NCBI GenBank assembly: GCA_905221605.1
Contig: CAJNDS010002206.1
Span: 291,226 to 355,225, forward strand
Reading direction: 5' to 3'
DNA length: 64,000 nt
Origin: Symbiodinium natans
Lineage: Eukaryota > Sar > Dinophyceae > Suessiales > Symbiodiniaceae
Position 1 is the first letter of the stretch. The number at the start of each line of letters is the position of its first letter. The position numbers and the translations under genes are program-made. A model generated the notes under the pieces. It did no database searches. It saw only the letters and a list, made by a program, of their open reading frames with translations, and was not told where the DNA came from. Below are positions 58,899 through 64,000 of this stretch, piece by piece.

Positions 58899-59258
58899 GC
58901 TGGAATGTTCGTGTCAGAAAAGTGTGGTTGTTGTTTTGCGTATGCATCAATGAAACAGCAGGCTGTCATGTTGCACATGTCCACCAAGGGTTAGATTGTT
59001 GCTATGATCTTGACATGCTTTTGGTGTTTCTGCAGGCAGGCGCTCGATTGGGCTAGCAAATCCCCAAGGAAAGATCTTTAGGAGTGTGGCGTCTTGCAAG
59101 AGTTTCACGTGGTATTCAGAAGACGCCCTGGAAGTTTCGTACATGTCAGATTCGTTGCTTAGCATGCTCATCTAGCTCACGAGAACAAAGCTCTGTCATC
59201 CTATCTAAGAATCACATATTGGTCTAGCGCTAAACACCAACATTAGCCCTGCGGTGTC
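58899..59258. other. Gap between recombinase and Gag-like gene
   Basis: 360 bp without a supported gene, spliced leader or evident repeat. If two elements are adjacent here, their boundary would lie in this stretch. Confidence 0.5.
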
Positions 59259-60479
59259 TTGCATGTAATGGCTGATTCCGAGTTGGAGAGTGCACTGGCG
59301 AAGGAAGGCTTGGCAGCAGAGGTCATCAAAGTGGCCACGGAAGGGGGCTGGACAGCCTCGGCGTTCAAACACGTTGTTGAAACTCAGGCAGAAGTTGAGG
59401 GAGCCATCCCCGAGATCTTCCCAGGTCAGATTTTGTCTCGGTTGCAGATAGCCCAGATCAAAGCAGCGTGGGCGGGCATGCAAACATCCAGTTCCTCTAG
59501 TGCTCTACCGGCCCCTGTCAACGCAGATCCTACTTTGGAGACATGGGTAGAGAGTTTTGCTCCCAAAATTGCATCCACGAAGCTGTCCGACATGAAGCGC
59601 CAATTCCTTGCAAATTACCCAAGTGAGGTCTTGAATCCATCTACTCTACCCTCTTTGAGGCTGATTTCCCTCGCAGCTCATCAAGAGGCACGTTCGGAGT
59701 ATAAATGGATAGCTTGGAAACATCGCATGACGGAAGAGAAAGCTTCGGAGTTGTTAATTGCCAGACCCCACAAACAGCCCAAGCTCGAAATGCTGGGTCT
59801 TTCCAGCTTGCTCCTTGATGATCCGCCTACAATCGAAGTGACCGATGCCAATATGGGGATCAGTGGCATCCAGCGAATCTTGGCAGTGCATGACGTTGCG
59901 TTGGCCATGGTTGGCTCAGCTCACCTTGCCCGCCTTAAAGCCTACAGCTGCAAGTTTGTCCAGCTTGTGTCCCAGCGTTTCGACCCAACATCAGGCCTGC
60001 GTGCACCGACAATCCTAGAAGCGCAACAGGCAGATTGTCGGATTTGGCAGAGCATCCATTCTTTAGTCAGTGAGAAAGCTTGGAGCTTGAATGACGCGTT
60101 GCATGAGTTCACTGAAATCAGAGGTGAGCTTAGCACCTTGCTGCAGGCTCGTCCGAAAGCCTTGTTCATCCCCCGCGGCCCCGATCTCAAAGGCAAGGGG
60201 AAGCAGGTCGGCCAATGGAAAGGCCTCGGCAAGGGCCAGGGCCGGGGCAAGGAAAAGGGCGGTAAGCCCAAGGGCGCTCCAGGGAGACACATCACCTTCG
60301 TGAAAGAGATCCAGGTGGGATCTGAGAAGAAAGGGCTGTGTGTCCAGTGGCAGATTGGCCGCTGCACAAGGGGAGGCTCCTGCCCCTTTGTTCATGCATG
60401 TGCATACCCCAAGCAGGATGGATCAGCGTGTGGGAGCAAGTCGCACACAGCCTCTCAGCATGAACAGACGCCTCACTGA
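59259..60479 (+). CDS. Gag-like protein with CCCH zinc finger
   Basis: 406 aa (or from MADSELES at 59268). A helical N-terminal part and a central region (QEARSEYKWIAWKHRMTEEK, GISGIQRILAVHDVALAMVG) have no family I can name. A Gly/Lys-rich basic segment (GKGKQVGQWKGLGKGQGRGK) and a CCCH finger, C-x7-C-x5-C-x3-H (LCVQWQIGRCTRGGSCPFVH), lie near the C-terminus and would bind RNA. The frame ends with TGA at 60477-60479, and the next 1,173 codons are open in the same frame, so it could be the first part of a Gag-Pol read-through protein. Confidence 0.7.
   Translation: MHVMADSELESALAKEGLAAEVIKVATEGGWTASAFKHVVETQAEVEGAIPEIFPGQILSRLQIAQIKAAWAGMQTSSSSSALPAPVNADPTLETWVESFAPKIASTKLSDMKRQFLANYPSEVLNPSTLPSLRLISLAAHQEARSEYKWIAWKHRMTEEKASELLIARPHKQPKLEMLGLSSLLLDDPPTIEVTDANMGISGIQRILAVHDVALAMVGSAHLARLKAYSCKFVQLVSQRFDPTSGLRAPTILEAQQADCRIWQSIHSLVSEKAWSLNDALHEFTEIRGELSTLLQARPKALFIPRGPDLKGKGKQVGQWKGLGKGQGRGKEKGGKPKGAPGRHITFVKEIQVGSEKKGLCVQWQIGRCTRGGSCPFVHACAYPKQDGSACGSKSHTASQHEQTPH
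60477..60479 (+). promoter_or_regulatory. In-frame TGA between Gag-like and reverse transcriptase frames
   Basis: Single stop codon separating two long frames in the same phase; context CAC-TGA-TTC. Either a read-through site or one nonsense mutation in a former Gag-Pol frame. Confidence 0.5.
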
Positions 60480-63400
60480 TTCGAACCTACCCTTGTGCCG
60501 TGGCAAAGAATCCCGAATTCAGATTTGCAGTCTACAGAGGTATCACCCCCAGATGCCCCGCATCCTTTGCAATCTCACACTGAGCCAGTTCAGTCACACC
60601 CTTTGTCGCCTTGTATGTCAGTATCACCTCAACAGCCTCTTTCAGCAAAGCACCAGGCAGGTGCAAATCGTGTTGCTGGGTATGATATCCAGCCGGCAGC
60701 TCGGCCAGCCGAGCCTGTAAATGTGCTTCCGAAATCGGTCTCCTTGTTGGAGACAAATGCTGGGCCTGTGTCGTCGCCAGCAGTGCAATGTCCTCAGGGC
60801 AACATCCCTTCACAACCCGTGTTGGGTGATGTCACGTGCAACATGCCTGGTCGTTCCAGGAATGAGGTAACACCCGGGCAGGTGGGTGTTACACATGTTG
60901 CAGAAGAAGGTTCCTCATGCATACATGACTTTAAGTCCTGTCTTCAGGCATTACTTTCTGCCTCTTGGCCTCCACGCGTGCTTCCTGCCAGGAGCGTTAC
61001 TTCAGCGGCTCCGGGGGAATCGGGATACTGGAACTTTGGGGTGCGCCTAGGGAATCCTTCGGCCCGTTCATCAGTTACGGATGCACTCCCACAACTGTGT
61101 GCAAGCCTTAATGGGTTCTTGTGCCAACTGTTCCCAGGTGAGACTTGGAATGCCTTGTGTGTCAGCAGGAACATTTTGACGTCCCCGCACAAGGACACAG
61201 CAAATTTGCCGGGGTCGTCAAATTTGACAGTGGGGATAGGTTCGTACTCGGATGGAGGCCTTTGGGTCGAGGACCAAGCAGGCACGGTACCGCAGTTCAT
61301 CCCCAAGCTTGGGGTGACTCTCCCGGGCAAGATCGTCACAACGCATCATGCGCCGTTTAAGTTCCCCGTGCACCTTTGGCACTGCGCCCAACCGTGGCTT
61401 GGCGATCGATGGGTGCTGACTGCCTTTACCCTCCCAGGCGTGTCAGGTGATACACTTAAGGGTTTGGGATTCCCTTGGCCCCAGCCACGAACCAAGCCCC
61501 CAGCTCCGGTTACTACACCCGAACCCTGCCCCCCTTCTCAGCAGGCAGTCCCTAGCTTGGAGGTTAATTGGGGAAAGCCTTCTCCAAAGGGGTTTGCTCA
61601 CCACCGCTTGATCTTGCAGCCCCAAATACCTCGCCCACCACTATCCTCGCCTGCCATAGTTCAGTCAGCGCTACAGCAGTCTTCAAGGATCTTCCTGGAC
61701 ATTTGTTCGGGCGCAGAGAAGCCTCTATCTTCAGCGGTGCAGGAGTTAGGCTTCCCAACACTTGCAGTTGATATCCTGTTGGATAGCAGCATGGACATTC
61801 TCGATAATACCTTTTTCGAGCAGCTCTTGTTCATCTGTGGCTCAGGTGTTGTGGGGTATTGTGCGGCATCCCCTTGCTGTTCGGAATACTCCCGCCTGAA
61901 ACTCTTTGGAGGTCCGCCCTTTGCCATCCGCACACCAACCCAGCTAGGGGGCCTGGAGAACCTATCCCCATCAGCCCAGGCTCGTATACAAACAAGTCAC
62001 GAGATGCTTTTCAGGGCGTGCAAATGTCTTCAAATCGTCCATGGGGCCGGGGGCCATGGCCATTTGGAGCAACCTTCAGGTGCTATGTCCTGGGAAGAAT
62101 CGTGCGTTCAAGGCTGGTTGCACTGTGGGTCTACAGCCCTCATTGTCCTCCCGGCCTGTGCTTTTGGGGAGAACTGGGCAAAAACTTGGCTGTTTGCATC
62201 GAGCTTTCAAGCCCTGTCCGTGATGGGGCAGACGTGTCAACACGGACGCAATGCACATGAGTCCGTGCAGGGACGTGAGAGTGATGGTTCGTTCAAAAGT
62301 CGTAAGACCGCTAAGTACCCCCAATGCCTGGCTGAAGAATTCGCGTTGCACATCAGGCCGCTTCTTGCAGGTGCACAGATTGAACACACTCTTGCCACCG
62401 CGTCAGCTTTAGTACCTGTCAAGGCCCTGGATGTTGGACCGTGGGTAATCCACGATGGGGCAGGTCGCCACTCTTGTGGGGATTGGAGCACCCCATTGTG
62501 CCAGGATAAGCTCAAAAATCTTCGGACATACCTTCTGGGGAAAGTTTGTGACATGCAGGGCCCCAAACGCCTGCTTGCTAAAGCCACTTGGCCCAATCCT
62601 GAACCCCTCTTCACCGCTTCGGAGGTGCAAGATGCGCGCAAAGACTTCTTCTCCTGCTTAGGTGTGGCAACAGATGCAAATACATGGAAGGTCCGTGAGC
62701 ATCAACCCTTGCATCTGCATGCGCTTGAGGCACTTGCCTGTTTTTGTGGTGATCCAGATGTGAGTCTTTGCAAATCCCTGTTGCAAGGCGTCCCCACGGG
62801 GTACAACAACGATATCCCAGTGTCAAATTGTTTTTGGCCGAATCAAAAAGAGAACCTTGAGGATGTATCATTGTCCATCCACATGCAGAATTGGCGCTCG
62901 GCCTCAGTGGATTTGTCCGTGACCCAAGCCTTGCTGCAGGAGGAGTTAGATCAGGGTTTTTGCTTCAAGTTTGATGGCGACATTGAGGCAGCTAAGGCAA
63001 AGTGGCCGGGTACACTGGCAATAGGAAAGCTCTCCGTGGTCCGTGCGCCCAATCGTTCTGAGAGGTTGGTCTTAGATAATTCAGTGTGTGGCACGAATGC
63101 AAGTTGCAGTGTTCCAGAAGTCCAGCATATGCCATCAGTTAGGGACGTGATGCACTGTTTCCCCCTTCGGGGCACCCGCTCGCGGCAAGCTGCCATTTCT
63201 CTTGATGTCAAAAGTGCTCACAAAAGGTGTGTTGTCAAGGAGTCCGAGCAGGGTCTCCTAGGTTTCGCTTTTGCAGATTCTCTGTACTTCTATCGCGTGG
63301 CCCCATTCGGGGCGGTTTTTGCACAGCATTGGTGGGGGCGCTTAGGCTCCTGCCTGCTTAGGTTGTTGCACATTTTGATTTGGTTCAGCCATGCAGGCCA

Positions 63401-64000
63401 CTTGTTTGTGGACGACTACTTATTCTCTCAGGCGGAAGCCGTTTTGCCAGCAACAGGGGCGATGATCTGCCTCTTCTTTCAGATTCTGGGGGTACCTTTG
63501 AGTTGGAAGAAACTTCAGGTTAGTTCTCGAGTTCAATGGATAGGGTGGTGTTTCTGTTACACCTCCGGGGTAGTGTCGCTTGCAGAGGAAAAAAGGTTAA
63601 AACTTTTGGGGATGGTTCAAGATCTTCAGCGTAATCCAAAAATTTCCCGTAAGGATTTGGAGAGGTTTGTCGGGCTGGCTCTTTGGGCGGCACACCTTTT
63701 CCCGACAATGAAGTCGCTTCTGTACACCTTCTATCATGATCTTTTCAGCCCGGCTGCTACCAACTACTCGGTGGCCCCAGATGTTTGGCCACAGCTTCGT
63801 CACCACTTGACGGATTCCCTGCAATTCAAATCGGTTCCTCCAGGTACAGCAATTCCGCTCCACAGCACACTTTTGTCAGTCCGACATCAGGATTTGTCAT
63901 CTTTGGCTGACTTGGATCGCGTTCGCATTACAGACAGGCGGGTTTGGATGCGCGTCTCAAGTCAGTCCAGTTCGAAGAGAAAGTTGAGCACCGAATCAGT
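60480..64000 (+). CDS. DIRS-like reverse transcriptase polyprotein, incomplete at window end
   Basis: Read codon by codon, this frame has no stop from 60480 to 64000. First ATG at 60615; entry may instead be by TGA read-through from the Gag-like gene. The first 600 codons are Pro-rich with little recognisable. The reverse transcriptase lies at about 62890-63720: QGFCFKFDGDIEAAKAKW, LVLDNSVCGTN, motif A AAISLDVKSAHKR (Asp at 63204), YRVAPFGAVFAQHWWGR, motif C LFVDDYLFSQ (Asp pair at 63411-63416), LGVPLSWKKLQ, WIGWCF. ISRKDLERFVGLALWAAHLF begins the connection toward RNase H, as in DIRS/Ngaro-type elements. Confidence 0.78.

Larger units (their letters stand above)
56319..64000 (+). mobile_element. 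Tyrosine-recombinase retroelement (DIRS-like), partial at window end
   Basis: Begins where LINE copy C stops. Contains, in order, a small coiled-coil frame, a tyrosine recombinase, a Gag-like CCCH protein and a reverse transcriptase that is still open at 64000. Recombinase plus DIRS-style reverse transcriptase defines the DIRS order of retroelements. The gene order is unusual, since the recombinase normally follows the reverse transcriptase, so two adjacent elements are an alternative. Flanking inverted or split repeats could not be identified within the window. Confidence 0.7.

Overview
The window is a piece of a dinoflagellate nuclear chromosome. Three observations support this. (1) Long arrays of degenerate CCCTAAA, the complement of the TTTAGGG telomere word. 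(2) An exact 21-nt match to the conserved part of the dinoflagellate mRNA spliced leader (43343-43363), with shortened relics of it at four other places. (3) GC-rich multi-copy retroelements of dinoflagellate style. The genus cannot be fixed from the sequence alone. LAYOUT: 1-3769 and 24995-29260 are one telomere-like satellite (about 490-bp monomers with a roughly 100-bp unique spacer, and a 2.47-kb higher-order period) split by an insertion. 3770-24994 is a complete, AT-rich, 21,225-bp integrated Polinton-like virus (PLV/Maverick type) with 241-bp terminal inverted repeats and a 5-bp CTAAA target duplication; removing one CTAAA copy restores an uninterrupted satellite unit. 29261-34431 is non-coding host sequence with several local repeats. 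34432-56318 is a head-to-tail retroelement array: non-coding element X1, LINE copy A, element X2, LINE copy B, LINE copy C (3' truncated). 56319-64000 is a tyrosine-recombinase retroelement (recombinase, Gag-like zinc-finger protein, reverse transcriptase) that runs off the window end. THE VIRUS: the left half, mostly on the minus strand, carries replication and integration genes. These are a 1,289-aa divergent DNA polymerase plus SF1 helicase fusion, an rve-type integrase whose C-terminal domain continues in the -1 frame, three tandem paralogous Cys-rich proteins under near-identical promoter palindromes, and a GIY-YIG endonuclease flanked by 21-bp repeats. The centre and right carry the virion module: packaging ATPase, fibre with an S74 self-processing domain, major capsid protein, class-3-type lipase, minor capsid/penton-like protein and three structural-like proteins. 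The right arm (22730-24753) looks like added cargo: a scrap of the inverted repeat, a ubiquitin-like segment, pure telomere-type microsatellite and an AT-hook protein. No adenain-type maturation protease was recognised. THE RETROELEMENTS: LINE copies encode a zinc-finger ORF1 and an ORF2 with endonuclease, reverse transcriptase, RNase H and a Cys/His-rich tail. Each copy is broken by frameshifts and different internal deletions, but copy C keeps an intact ORF1. Every copy starts with the end of the spliced leader, so the copies look like reintegrated trans-spliced RNAs. X1 and X2 are non-coding but share the 3' tail of the LINE. Most claims of function rest on motifs read by eye; no database search was possible.
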